64,000 nt of DNA. It comes from Gluconacetobacter tumulisoli. Its GTDB lineage: Bacteria; Pseudomonadota; Alphaproteobacteria; Acetobacterales; Acetobacteraceae. The translations under genes and the position numbers were made by a program. The number at the start of each line of letters is the position of its first letter. The first letter of the stretch is position 1. Location of the stretch: NCBI RefSeq assembly GCF_014174155.1, contig NZ_JABEQM010000009.1:1-64000 (forward strand), written 5' to 3'. The notes beneath the pieces are model-generated. The model was not told the DNA's origin. It saw nothing but the letters and a program-made list of their open reading frames with translations, and ran no database searches. Shown in pieces: positions 34,263-43,282 of the stretch.

Positions 34263-34528
34263 TGGAGCCGGACAGCATTCCCGGCTTCACCGCCCCGGTG
34301 CATCGCGCCCTGATCGAGCCGATCCTGCTCGGCGGGGCGCCGCGCACGGTGGCGATCGTCAACGGCACGCTGTCGGCGGCAATCGGCCTCGGGCTGCGGT
34401 TGTGGATCGCCGGCGGGATCTTCTGGCTGGTGGGTCATTTCGCCGCCGTCTGGGCGGCCAAACGCGATCCCGCCTTCGTCGATGTGGTGCGACGGCACCT
34501 GCGTTACCCCACCCATCTGGTCGGGTGA
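34262..34528 (+). CDS. trbD: Conjugal transfer protein TrbD (VirB3-like)
   Basis: The product has 88 residues. The start MEPDSIPGFTAPVHRALIEP precedes LLGGAPRTVAIVNG, and one or two membrane segments (LGLRLWIAGGIFWLVGHF) follow, typical of TrbD. The ATG at 34262 shares one base with the trbC stop (TGATG). The frame is open upstream inside trbC but that part is not coding. It is an inner-membrane component that works with TrbE. Confidence 0.9.
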   Translation: MEPDSIPGFTAPVHRALIEPILLGGAPRTVAIVNGTLSAAIGLGLRLWIAGGIFWLVGHFAAVWAAKRDPAFVDVVRRHLRYPTHLVG

Positions 34529-34535
34529 GGGCGCC

Positions 34536-36962
34536 ATGCTGAATCTCGCCGAATACCGTCATCGCCGCGATCGGCTGGCCGATTTCCTGCCCTGGGCGGC
34601 ATTGGTCGCCAGGGGCGTGGTGCTGAACAAGGACGGCGCCTTCCAGCGCACGGCCCGGTTCCGCGGTCCCGACCTGGACTCCTCGACCGCTTCCGAGTTG
34701 GTCGCGATCACCTCCCGCCTGAACAACGCCCTGCGCCGTCTCGGCTCCGGCTGGGCCATTTTCGTGGAGGCGCAGCGCCGGCAAGCACGGGGCTATCCCG
34801 CGAGCCCGTTCCCCGATCCTGCCTCCGAACTGGTCGACGCCGAACGCCGGGCGCAGTTCGAGGAAGAGGGCGCGCATTACGAGAGCCGCTATTTCCTGAC
34901 CCTGGCCTGGCTGCCGCCGGCGGACGATGCCGCTCGCGCGGAAGCCTGGCTCTACGAGAACCGCGCCCGTGGCGGCTCCGACTGGCGGGCGGTGGTCGCA
35001 GGTTTCATCGACCAGACCGATCGGGTGCTGGCGCTGCTCGACGGTTTCATGCCTGAAGCCGACTGGCTCGATGACGGCGAAACCCTGACCTATCTCCATT
35101 CCTGCATCTCCACGCGCCTGCAGCGGGTCCGGGTGCCGGAAATCCCGATGCACCTCGATGCCATCCTGGTCGATGAAGAACTCACCGGCGGCCTGGAGCC
35201 CCGGCTGGGCGATGCGCATTTGCGCACGCTGACCGTCACCGGCTTTCCCACCCAGACCTGGCCGGGCCTTCTGGACGATCTGAACCGGCTGGCCTTTCCC
35301 TATCGCTGGTCGACGCGGGCGATCTGCCTCGACCGTACCGACGCGACCAAGGTGCTGGGCCGGATCCGGCGGCAATGGTTTGCCAAGCGCAAATCGATCA
35401 TGGCTATCCTCAAGGAGGTCATGACCAACGAGGCGTCGGTGCTGCTGGATTCCGACGCCGCCAACAAGGCCGCCGACGCCGATGCGGCATTGCAGGAACT
35501 CGGTACCGACCAGGTCGGGCAGGCCTATGTCACCGCCACCGTCACGGTGTGGGACGAGGATCCGACCGTTGCCGCCGACCGGCTGCGGCTGGTGGAGAAG
35601 ACCATCCAGGGCCGCGACTTCACCTGCATGCGCGAGAGCGTCAATGCGCTCGAAGCGTGGTTCGGCAGCCTGCCGGGCCATGTCTACGCCAATGTCCGCC
35701 AGCCCTGTGTCTCGACCCTGAATCTCGCGCATATGATCCCGCTCTCCGCGGTATGGGCCGGGCCGGAGCGGGACGGGCATTTTGACGCTCCGCCGCTGTT
35801 CTATGCCCGCACCGAAGGCTCGACCCCGTTCCGCTTTGCACTTCACGTCGGCGATGTCGGTCACACGCTGATCGCCGGGCCGACGGGTGCGGGCAAGTCC
35901 GTGCTGCTGGCCTTCATGGCGATGCAGTTCCGCCGCTACGCCGGTGCCCGGATTTTTGCCTTCGATTTCGGCGGCTCGATCCGCGCTGCCACCCTGGCGA
36001 TGGGTGGCGACTGGCATGATCTCGGCGGCGCGCTGGCGCAGGACGTGAACGAACCGGTCGCGTTGCAGCCGCTGGCGCGGGTCGATGAGCCGGGCGAACG
36101 CGCCTGGGCAGCGGAATGGGTGGCGAGCCTGCTGGAGCGCGAGGGCGTCGCGGTTACCCCCGACCTCAAGGAGCATCTGTGGTCGGCGCTGACCTCGCTG
36201 GCCTCGGCCCCGGTCGCGGAACGCACCATTACCGGTCTGTCGGCACTGCTCCAGTCGCTGGCCTTGAAGCAGGCGTTGCAGCCTTATTGTGTTAGTGGCC
36301 CGTGGGGACAATTGCTCGACGCCGAGCATGAGCGGCTGGGCGTCGCCGACATCCAGGCCTTCGAGATCGAGGGGCTGATCGGCTCGGGCGCCGCGTCCGC
36401 CGTACTGTCCTATCTGTTCCATCGTATCGAGGACCGCTTTGAAGGCAGCCCGACGCTGCTGATCATCGACGAGGGCTGGCTGGCGCTGGACGATCGCGCC
36501 TTCGCAGGACAGCTCCGGGAATGGCTGAAGACGCTGCGCAAGAAGAACGCCTCCGTCATCTTCGCCACCCAGTCGCTGGCCGATATCGACGCCAGCCCGA
36601 TCGCTCCGGCGCTGATCGAAAGCTGCCCGACGCGCGTGTTCCTGCCGAATGATCGGGCACTGGAGCCGCAGATCACCGCGATCTATCGCCGGTTCGGTTT
36701 GAACGATCGCCAGATCGAGATCCTCAGCCGGGCCACGCCCAAGCGCGACTATTACTGCCAGTCCCGGCGCGGCAACCGGCTGTTCGATCTTGGCCTGTCC
36801 GAGGTGGCGTTGGCCTTCACCGCCGCGTCGTCGCCCGACGACCAGGTCGCGATCGACCGAATCTTCGCCCGGCACGGGCGCGACGGGTTCGCGGCGGCCT
36901 GGCTGGCGCACAGGGGCGTGGACTGGGCGATCGAAATGCTCAGGCCGGGAGAGGAATCATGA
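34536..36962 (+). CDS. trbE: Conjugal transfer ATPase TrbE (VirB4-like)
   Basis: This is an 808-residue ATPase. The N-terminal CagE/TrbE domain includes RTARFRGPDLDS. Walker A is IAGPTGAGKSVLLAFMA and Walker B is LLIIDEGWLALDD. NASVIFATQSLADIDASP is typical of VirB4-like proteins. It starts at 34536 (MLNLAEYRHRRDR), 7 bases after trbD, and overlaps trbJ by 4. It powers substrate and pilin movement at the inner membrane. The long antisense open frame opposite is a high-GC artefact. Confidence 0.95.
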   Translation: MLNLAEYRHRRDRLADFLPWAALVARGVVLNKDGAFQRTARFRGPDLDSSTASELVAITSRLNNALRRLGSGWAIFVEAQRRQARGYPASPFPDPASELVDAERRAQFEEEGAHYESRYFLTLAWLPPADDAARAEAWLYENRARGGSDWRAVVAGFIDQTDRVLALLDGFMPEADWLDDGETLTYLHSCISTRLQRVRVPEIPMHLDAILVDEELTGGLEPRLGDAHLRTLTVTGFPTQTWPGLLDDLNRLAFPYRWSTRAICLDRTDATKVLGRIRRQWFAKRKSIMAILKEVMTNEASVLLDSDAANKAADADAALQELGTDQVGQAYVTATVTVWDEDPTVAADRLRLVEKTIQGRDFTCMRESVNALEAWFGSLPGHVYANVRQPCVSTLNLAHMIPLSAVWAGPERDGHFDAPPLFYARTEGSTPFRFALHVGDVGHTLIAGPTGAGKSVLLAFMAMQFRRYAGARIFAFDFGGSIRAATLAMGGDWHDLGGALAQDVNEPVALQPLARVDEPGERAWAAEWVASLLEREGVAVTPDLKEHLWSALTSLASAPVAERTITGLSALLQSLALKQALQPYCVSGPWGQLLDAEHERLGVADIQAFEIEGLIGSGAASAVLSYLFHRIEDRFEGSPTLLIIDEGWLALDDRAFAGQLREWLKTLRKKNASVIFATQSLADIDASPIAPALIESCPTRVFLPNDRALEPQITAIYRRFGLNDRQIEILSRATPKRDYYCQSRRGNRLFDLGLSEVALAFTAASSPDDQVAIDRIFARHGRDGFAAAWLAHRGVDWAIEMLRPGEES

Positions 36963-37705
36963 AAAACAAGATGACAGCGAAATCAGTTTTCATATTCGGC
37001 GTTGGCCTGGTGATGCCGCTTGCCTTAAGCGGACCGGCCCAGGCGCAATGGGCGGTCTATGACGGCGCCGCCCATGTCCAGACGGTGCTGATCGCGGCGC
37101 GGGAATTGCAGCAGGTCAACCAGGAGGCGCAGAGCCTGCTCAATGAGGCGACCATGCTGGAGAACCAGGCCCGCAACCTCGCCAATCTGCCGCTCTCGGT
37201 GCTGGCTCCCTTGGAGCAATCAATCCAGCAGACCGAGCAGATCGTCGGCCAGGCGCAGGGGCTCTCCTATAATCTGACCAGCATCGATCAGGCCTTCACC
37301 CAGACCTATCCGCAGGCGCTGGGCAGTCCGGCCTCCGCGGCGCAGATGACCGCCGATGCGCAGACGCGATGGCAGAACGCGCGGGGCGCCTATCAGGACG
37401 GGCTGCGCGTGCAGACCGGGGCGGTGCAGAATCTCGATGCCACGCGCAGCCAGATCGACAGTCTGATCACCTCGAGCCAGTCCGCGACCGGCGCCTTGCA
37501 GGCCGCGCAATCGGGTAACCAGCTGACCGCGCTGCAGACGCGCCAGCTTGCCGACCTCACCGCGGTCGTTACGGCGATGGGCCGCGCCCAGGCGCTGGAA
37601 GGTGCCCGTCAGGTCGAGGGTGAGGAGCAGGGCAGGGCGCAACTGGCGAATTTCCTCAATTACGGGGCCGGCTACACGCCCGGCACCGCGCAGATGTTCC
37701 ACTGA
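36959..37705 (+). CDS. trbJ: Conjugal transfer protein TrbJ (VirB5-like)
   Basis: The protein has 248 residues, with a signal peptide ending in SGPAQAQ and then VYDGAAHVQTVLIAARELQQ. It has the long alpha-helical, Gln/Ala-rich body characteristic of TrbJ/VirB5 minor pilus components. It overlaps trbE by 4 bases and the small trbK-like gene by 1. It is located in the periplasm or at the pilus tip. Confidence 0.9.
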   Translation: MKNKMTAKSVFIFGVGLVMPLALSGPAQAQWAVYDGAAHVQTVLIAARELQQVNQEAQSLLNEATMLENQARNLANLPLSVLAPLEQSIQQTEQIVGQAQGLSYNLTSIDQAFTQTYPQALGSPASAAQMTADAQTRWQNARGAYQDGLRVQTGAVQNLDATRSQIDSLITSSQSATGALQAAQSGNQLTALQTRQLADLTAVVTAMGRAQALEGARQVEGEEQGRAQLANFLNYGAGYTPGTAQMFH

Positions 37706-37977
37706 TGCGCGGGTTACGTCTCTCCCCGCCGATCGTCTTCCGGCTGGTTGCCGTCGGGCTGGTCGTTCTGATTCTGGTCGCCGCCAGCCTTCATCTCCGG
37801 CACGTCCCCCGTGACGTCGGCGTACCCGATCTCGGGCCGCCGGGCTCTCATGACCGGCTTGCCGCCGGTCTGGCGCGCTGCCAGGCGCTCGGCATGAAGG
37901 CCGACGGCGATCCGGCTTGTGTTGCGATCTGGGCCGAGAACCGCAAGCGCTTTTTCGCGCCCGACGCGGCACGGTGA
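37705..37977 (+). CDS. trbK: TrbK-like small protein (putative entry exclusion, TrbK-alt type)
   Basis: The product has 90 residues with one N-terminal membrane segment (VAVGLVVLILVAASL). A periplasmic tail follows with paired cysteines in ARCQALG and DPACVAIWAENRKRFF, as in the alternative TrbK family found between trbJ and trbL. It is thought to limit redundant transfer into cells already carrying the element; that role is inferred from the family and position. Confidence 0.75.
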   Translation: MRGLRLSPPIVFRLVAVGLVVLILVAASLHLRHVPRDVGVPDLGPPGSHDRLAAGLARCQALGMKADGDPACVAIWAENRKRFFAPDAAR

Positions 37978-37981
37978 CGCC

Positions 37982-39241
37982 ATGCAACAGGGCACCGGCG
38001 TCATCGACAATTTCCTTGCCATCTTCACCCAGTATATTGATTCCGGCTTCGGTCTGGTGCAGGGCGACGTCTACTGGCTCGCCGGTGTGCTGATCACCAT
38101 CGACATCACCCTGGCCGGACTGTTCTGGGCGCTGGCGCCGGATGAGGACGTGCTGGCGCGGCTGATCCGCAAGACCCTGTTCATCGGCATGTTTGCCTTC
38201 ATCATCGGCGACTTCAACGGGCTGGCGAAGATCATCTATAAGTCCTTCGCCGGGCTGGGCATCGAGGCCGGCGGTGGGCATCTCACCCAGGCGCAACTGC
38301 TCCAGCCGGGGCGGCTGGCGCAGGTCGGCATCGATGCCGGCAAGCCGATCCTGACCTCGATCTCCTCGCTGGTCGGTTTCGTGGCCATCTTCAACAACGC
38401 GATCCAGATCGCGGTATTGCTGATTGCCTGGCTGATCGTGGTCATCAGCTTCTTCGTGATGGCGATCCAGCTCTTCGTGGCGCTGATCGAGTTCAAGCTG
38501 ACCACGCTCGCGGGGTTTGTGCTGGTACCTTTCGGGCTGTTCGGCCGCACCGCCTTCCTCGCGGAGAAGGTGCTGGGCAATGTGGTGTCGTCCGGGATCA
38601 AGGTGCTGATGCTGGCCGTCATCGTCGGCATCGGCTCGACGGTGTTCGGCCAGTTCACCAGTGGCTTCAATAATCCGCCCACCATCAATGACGCGCTGAC
38701 CCTGATCCTCGCCTCCCTGACGCTGCTCGGCCTGACCGTGTTCGGCCCGGCACTGGCCAACGGCCTGATCGCCGGTGGTCCGCAGTTGGGTGCGGGCTCC
38801 GCCGTTGCCACGGCGGCCGGGGTTGTCGGTGCCGGCGTTGCTGCTGCGTCAGGGGTTGGACTCGCTGCGGGTGCTGCGGCGGCCGCTGTGCGTGGGGGCG
38901 CCTTTGTCGCCGGTGGCGCCTCCGCCGCCTATCGGGCCGGCGGTGCAGCAGGTGTGGCCAAAGCCGGACTGTCCGCTGCCGCCAGCCCGCTGCGCCGCGC
39001 GGCGGCCGGTGTTCGCACCAGCTATCAGGCTGGCGGGGCGGCCGCGACCGGCGGCGCGGGTGGTGCCACGGCTTCGGGCACTGGCGGCGGAGCGGGTGCG
39101 GCCGGCAAGCCGCCGGCCTGGGCCAGCCGGATGCAGCGCAACAACCGGATCAAGGGCGGGGCTGACGCCGCCGCGCAGGCGATCAAGGGCGGTGACCGAC
39201 CCAGCGGCGGCCATGACGTCGATCTCTCGGAAGGAGAATAG
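37982..39241 (+). CDS. trbL: Conjugal transfer protein TrbL (VirB6-like)
   Basis: The protein has 419 residues. A polytopic N-terminal region (GTGVIDNFLAIFTQYIDSG, then five to six hydrophobic segments up to about residue 270) precedes a long Gly/Ala-rich soluble tail rich in GGAAATGG-type runs. This is the usual TrbL architecture. It starts at 37982, 4 bases after trbK. TrbL forms part of the inner-membrane channel. The antisense open frames opposite the tail are compositional artefacts. Confidence 0.92.
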   Translation: MQQGTGVIDNFLAIFTQYIDSGFGLVQGDVYWLAGVLITIDITLAGLFWALAPDEDVLARLIRKTLFIGMFAFIIGDFNGLAKIIYKSFAGLGIEAGGGHLTQAQLLQPGRLAQVGIDAGKPILTSISSLVGFVAIFNNAIQIAVLLIAWLIVVISFFVMAIQLFVALIEFKLTTLAGFVLVPFGLFGRTAFLAEKVLGNVVSSGIKVLMLAVIVGIGSTVFGQFTSGFNNPPTINDALTLILASLTLLGLTVFGPALANGLIAGGPQLGAGSAVATAAGVVGAGVAAASGVGLAAGAAAAAVRGGAFVAGGASAAYRAGGAAGVAKAGLSAAASPLRRAAAGVRTSYQAGGAAATGGAGGATASGTGGGAGAAGKPPAWASRMQRNNRIKGGADAAAQAIKGGDRPSGGHDVDLSEGE

Positions 39242-39243
39242 CC

Positions 39244-39924
39244 ATGTTCCGTCGCCCCACTGTGCGGTTCGGCCGGACGCCGGAGCCCGAGACGCCCTAT
39301 CACAAGGCCGGACAGGTCTGGGACGACCGCATCGGCTCGGCCCGTGTCCAGGCGCGCAACTGGCGGCTGGCCTTCTTCGGTTGCCTGGCTTTGAGCGGCG
39401 GGCTGGCCGCCGGGCTGGTCTGGCGGTCGGCGCGCGGCACCATCACCCCTTGGGTGGTGCAGATCGACCATCTCGGCCAGGCGCAGGCCGTCGGTCCGGC
39501 GACGGCCGCCTATCGGCCGACCGATCCGCAGATCGCCTGGTATCTCGCGCGTTTCATCTCCGAGGTGCGCGGCATCCCGGCCGATCCGGTGGTGCTGCGG
39601 CAGAACTGGCTCGACGCCTATAATTACGTCACCGATCGCGGCGCGCTGGCCCTGAACGACTATGCCCGCACCAACGATCCGTTCAGCCGGATCGGCAAGA
39701 TGCAGGTGGCGGTCGAGATCGCCAGCGTCATCCGCGCCTCTGACGACAGCTTCCGGGTGGAATGGATCGAGCGCCGCTATGTCGACGGCGCGCTGGCCGC
39801 CACCGAGCGTTGGAGCGCGATCCTGACCATTGTTGTGAACACCCCCACCGACGCCGAACGGCTGCGCAAGAACCCGCTCGGCATCTACATCCACGCCCTC
39901 AACTGGTCCAGGGAACTCGGCTGA
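39244..39924 (+). CDS. trbF: Conjugal transfer protein TrbF (VirB8-like)
   Basis: The product has 226 residues. YHKAGQVWDDRIGSARVQA precedes a single membrane segment (LAFFGCLALSGGLAAGLV). A periplasmic VirB8-fold domain with ERRYVDGALAATERWSAIL follows. It starts 2 bases after trbL and overlaps trbG by 1. It contributes to the inner-membrane scaffold. Confidence 0.93.
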   Translation: MFRRPTVRFGRTPEPETPYHKAGQVWDDRIGSARVQARNWRLAFFGCLALSGGLAAGLVWRSARGTITPWVVQIDHLGQAQAVGPATAAYRPTDPQIAWYLARFISEVRGIPADPVVLRQNWLDAYNYVTDRGALALNDYARTNDPFSRIGKMQVAVEIASVIRASDDSFRVEWIERRYVDGALAATERWSAILTIVVNTPTDAERLRKNPLGIYIHALNWSRELG

Positions 39925-40910
39925 TGCGAACCATGCAGAACCTCGCGCCGCTCATGATCCTGCTGGCGCCGCTTGCGGCCTGCTCCTCATGGAAGCCGCC
40001 TGTCATCAGATACGACGATACGCCCCGGCAGGCGGTCCTGATGCCCGAGCCGCCCAAGCCGGTGCAGGTGGTGGCACTGCCCGAGCCCTTGCCGCTGCCG
40101 GGGCAGCTCAAGCCGATCCCTTACCGGCATGCGGCGACGGAATCGACGGATCCCCATCAGCGGGTCGAGCGCGCCAACAGCGCGGCGCGGATCCAGCCGA
40201 CGCGGGCCGGCTATCTCAATGCGATCCAGGTCTATCCGTTCTCCGAGGGCGCGCTTTATCAGCTCTACGCCGCACCCGGCGAGATCACCGACATCGCGCT
40301 GCAGCCGGGCGAGAAGCTGGTCGGTTCCGGCCCGGTCGCCGCCGGCGATACCGTGCGCTGGATCATCGGTGACACCGAGAGCGGGGCAGGGGCGTCGAAA
40401 CGGATTCATATCCTGCTCAAGCCGACCCGGCCGGATCTCACCACCAACCTGGTCATCAATACCGACCGGCGGACCTACCATCTGGAACTGCGCTCCGATG
40501 AGCGGACCTATATGGCCTCGGTGTCCTGGGACTATCCGCAGGACCAGATCGTTGCCCTGCGCGGCCAGGATCGTGACGCGGGCCTCACGACGGCAGTCGC
40601 GACCGGCGTCGATCTCGACGCGCTGAATTTCCGCTACCGGATCGAGGGTGACGATGCGCCGTGGCGACCATTGCGGGCCTTCGATGACGGGCGGCAGGTC
40701 TTTATCGAGTTCCCCACCGGCATCGCCCAGGGTGAGATGCCGCCATTGTGGGTGATCGGCCCGCAAGGCGACGGCCAGTTGGTGAACTATCGCGTGCGCG
40801 GCAACCACATGATCGTCGATCGCCTGTTCGCCGCTGCGGAACTGCGGCTGGGAGCGAAGCACCAGCAGGTGGTGCGGATCGTCCGCACTGACGGGTCGCG
40901 GCGGTCATGA
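39924..40910 (+). CDS. trbG: Conjugal transfer outer-membrane lipoprotein TrbG (VirB9-like)
   Basis: The protein has 328 residues from the ATG at 39924. The N-terminal MILLAPLAACSSW contains a lipobox (LAAC), suggesting lipoprotein processing. The VirB9 domain shows AIQVYPFSEGALYQLY, IALQPGEKLVGSGPVAAGDT and the C-terminal NYRVRGNHMIVDRLFAAAEL. It forms the outer-membrane core complex with TrbI. It overlaps trbF by 1 base and trbI by 4. Confidence 0.93.
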   Translation: MRTMQNLAPLMILLAPLAACSSWKPPVIRYDDTPRQAVLMPEPPKPVQVVALPEPLPLPGQLKPIPYRHAATESTDPHQRVERANSAARIQPTRAGYLNAIQVYPFSEGALYQLYAAPGEITDIALQPGEKLVGSGPVAAGDTVRWIIGDTESGAGASKRIHILLKPTRPDLTTNLVINTDRRTYHLELRSDERTYMASVSWDYPQDQIVALRGQDRDAGLTTAVATGVDLDALNFRYRIEGDDAPWRPLRAFDDGRQVFIEFPTGIAQGEMPPLWVIGPQGDGQLVNYRVRGNHMIVDRLFAAAELRLGAKHQQVVRIVRTDGSRRS

Positions 40911-42067
40911 ACGACAGCGCCGGAAGTGGCGGCACCGAAACGCCAGGGGCCGCTGTCAGGCCATCTGGAGAGATGCGGCTGCGGACGACGCGGCCGCCGG
41001 TCACGCGGCTGTCGCGCAAGGTGATCCTGTGCCTGTCGGTCGTCGCCGTGACCGGCGTCGGCGGCGCGCTCTATCTGGCGTTGAGGCCGGTGCCACCGAA
41101 GAGCAATGCCGAGCTTTATAATGCCGGCGGCCGCACCACGCCGGACGGGCTGGCGAACCTGCCGGGCGACTATAGCCATCCGCCGCGCCTCGGACCGCCG
41201 TTGCCTGGCGATCTTGGTGGGCCGTTGCTCAAGGCCGGCGTGGGGGCCTCCGGCATGGCGACACCGGCCACACCTGCCGATCCGGAGAAGCAGCGTATCG
41301 CCCAGGAGCAGGAAGCGGCGCGGGTCAGCCATCTGTTCACCCAGACGCAGATGGGACGGGATATCGCGACGCCGGCGACACCGGGCGCGACCGTAGCCCC
41401 GCCCAGCAGCGTTGCCACCGATCGCAAGCAGGCGTTTCTCGATGGTCCCGTCGATCACCGCACCGTCAGCGCGGAGCGGTTGGCACCCGTTCCCAGCCCC
41501 TATGTGCTTCAGGCGGGATCGATCATACCCGGTGCGCTGATCACCGGTATCCGTTCGGACCTGCCGGGCGAGGTTACAGCGCAGGTGACGGAAAACGTCT
41601 ATGACAGCCCGACCGGGCATATCCTGCTGATCCCGCAAGGGGCGAAGCTGATCGGCCGCTATGATTCCCACATCGCCTACGGGCAGACGCGGGTACTGCT
41701 GGTCTGGACCCGGCTAATGCGCGGGGCTGGGGATTCGATCGTGCTGGAAAACGAGCCGGCCGCCGATACGGCGGGCTACGCTGGGTTGCAGGACCAGACC
41801 GACAACCATTGGGGCGAGGTATTCAAGGCCGCCCTGGTCTCGACCATTCTCAGCGTCGGTTCCGCGGCCGACATCAGTGGTGGCAACGGGATTGCACAGG
41901 CCCTGCGCACCGGCGGCTCGCAGGGCTTCAACCAGATCGGCGAGCAGATGGTCGGACGGTCGCTGAATATTCAGCCCACCAATATCATCCGGCCGGGCTT
42001 TCCGGTGCGGGTGATGGTGCATCGTGACCTGGTGCTCACCCCCTACGGACAGGAGGCGTCCCGATGA
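40907..42067 (+). CDS. trbI: Conjugal transfer protein TrbI (VirB10-like)
   Basis: The protein has 386 residues. A cytoplasmic N terminus and one membrane segment (VILCLSVVAVTGVGGALYLAL) precede a Pro-rich linker. The VirB10 C-terminal domain carries LQAGSIIPGALITGIRSDLP, LLIPQGAKLIGRYDS and NIIRPGFPVRVMVHRDLVL. It spans both membranes and completes the core complex. It overlaps the DUF2274 gene by 4 bases. Confidence 0.94.
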   Translation: MNDSAGSGGTETPGAAVRPSGEMRLRTTRPPVTRLSRKVILCLSVVAVTGVGGALYLALRPVPPKSNAELYNAGGRTTPDGLANLPGDYSHPPRLGPPLPGDLGGPLLKAGVGASGMATPATPADPEKQRIAQEQEAARVSHLFTQTQMGRDIATPATPGATVAPPSSVATDRKQAFLDGPVDHRTVSAERLAPVPSPYVLQAGSIIPGALITGIRSDLPGEVTAQVTENVYDSPTGHILLIPQGAKLIGRYDSHIAYGQTRVLLVWTRLMRGAGDSIVLENEPAADTAGYAGLQDQTDNHWGEVFKAALVSTILSVGSAADISGGNGIAQALRTGGSQGFNQIGEQMVGRSLNIQPTNIIRPGFPVRVMVHRDLVLTPYGQEASR

Positions 42068-42315
42068 CGAAGCTCAGGCTTGGGTCGATCGCAGATGACA
42101 AACCGGTGCGGCTCACCGTGGAGCTTCCTGCTGCCGTGTATCGCGATCTTGTCGAGTATGGGCGAATTCTGGCGCGTGAGAGCGGTCAGGCCGAGATCGC
42201 CCCCGCGAAGCTGATTGCGCCGATGCTCGCGCGCTTTATGGAGGCGGATAGGGGCTTTCGGAAGCAGCGCCGCAAGGCATCAGCCGACGTCAGAGCTTCG
42301 CCCGATCCCGTATGA
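42064..42315 (+). CDS. DUF2274 protein of the trb cluster
   Basis: The product has 83 residues with KLRLGSIADDKPVRLTVELP near the start and KLIAPMLARFMEADRGF at the end, the standard DUF2274 pattern. It regularly closes trb operons on integrative elements and may be a small RHH-like DNA-binding protein. Function unproven. Its end overlaps the convergent LysR gene by 26 bases. Confidence 0.85.
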   Translation: MTKLRLGSIADDKPVRLTVELPAAVYRDLVEYGRILARESGQAEIAPAKLIAPMLARFMEADRGFRKQRRKASADVRASPDPV

Positions 42316-43162
42316 AGGCGACGAATTTGCCCACCACCGGATCTTCGGCCTCCGGCCGCCATACGAGATTGATCTCGAAGTGCGCGTTGTCCTCGTCGAT
42401 AGGGATGAAAGTCAGACCGGGTAGGTTCAGACAGGTATAAGCCTGCGCCGCGATCGTGATGCCGTATCCGGCGCCTACGAGAGCGAAAACGGTCAAATTG
42501 CTTGCCTCGAAAACCTGCAAGCGAGCACCGGGTAGGCGCGAAGCGAAGAAATCCCGACCGATCCCGTCCTTTCCCCATGCCCATAGAAGCAGAATCTCGC
42601 CCTCAAGATCGCTCCATCGCAACACAGGTTGCGCGGCCAGGCGATGACTAGTCGGCAGCACCGCCACCAAGGGCTCGAAGCAGACGGGGGACCCTGCCTC
42701 GTAACGATCTAACAGAAAGTCGGGCACCAGCGCTGCATCGATCTGGCAGTCGATCAATGCAGTATGAAGGGCGCTCGCGGTCGGCTCATGTGGTGTCACG
42801 CTGACACCCGGATAGGCGGTGCGCCATTCCCACAGCAAGCTTGCCAGAACGCCGTTCACCGGCGGCAGGTAGAATCCCACATGGATTTCTCCTGTCTCGC
42901 CACCGCTGCTTCGCCACAGCGTATCCGTCAGCGCATTTGTCTCGGTCAGGACACGGCGAACGTGCCGCAAGGCCAAACGCCCCGGTGCGGTGACTCGAAT
43001 TCCGGCTGAACTTCGCTCGACCAAGGTCACCCCCAGTCGGTCCTCAAGACGACTTACAGCCCTGCTGAGAGTCGATACCCGCAGCCGCAAGGACTGCGCT
43101 GCTTTACCGAAGCTCCCAGCCTCAACAACCGCTAGAAAATAACGTAGCTCGGTGAACCGCAT
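42290..43162 (-). CDS. LysR-family transcriptional regulator
   Basis: The protein has 290 residues: RFTELRYFLAVVEAGSFGKA and RVSTLSRAVSRLEDRLGVTL form the DNA-binding domain, then the effector domain. It converges on the trb cluster, overlapping the DUF2274 gene by 26 bases. LysR genes are frequent at this position in related elements, where they may regulate transfer. No divergent partner operon is obvious; the next gene on its 5' side is the GGDEF-EAL gene on the same strand. Confidence 0.88.
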   Translation of the reverse strand: MRFTELRYFLAVVEAGSFGKAAQSLRLRVSTLSRAVSRLEDRLGVTLVERSSAGIRVTAPGRLALRHVRRVLTETNALTDTLWRSSGGETGEIHVGFYLPPVNGVLASLLWEWRTAYPGVSVTPHEPTASALHTALIDCQIDAALVPDFLLDRYEAGSPVCFEPLVAVLPTSHRLAAQPVLRWSDLEGEILLLWAWGKDGIGRDFFASRLPGARLQVFEASNLTVFALVGAGYGITIAAQAYTCLNLPGLTFIPIDEDNAHFEINLVWRPEAEDPVVGKFVAFIRDRAKL

Positions 43163-43282
43163 CGTTACGCAGACCCGTTGCAGTTGTGTACTAAGATCCG
43201 TTGATAGCCCGCTGTCTATACGGCTGCGGCGGTCAAACTGGCATGATGAGACCGGTCATTCACCGCGACTATCTTCGGACAA

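Noticed and set aside
34359-36911. 850-codon minus-strand open frame opposite trbE
   Set aside because: It mirrors trbE codon for codon and shows no domain; long antisense frames are common in this GC-rich sequence.
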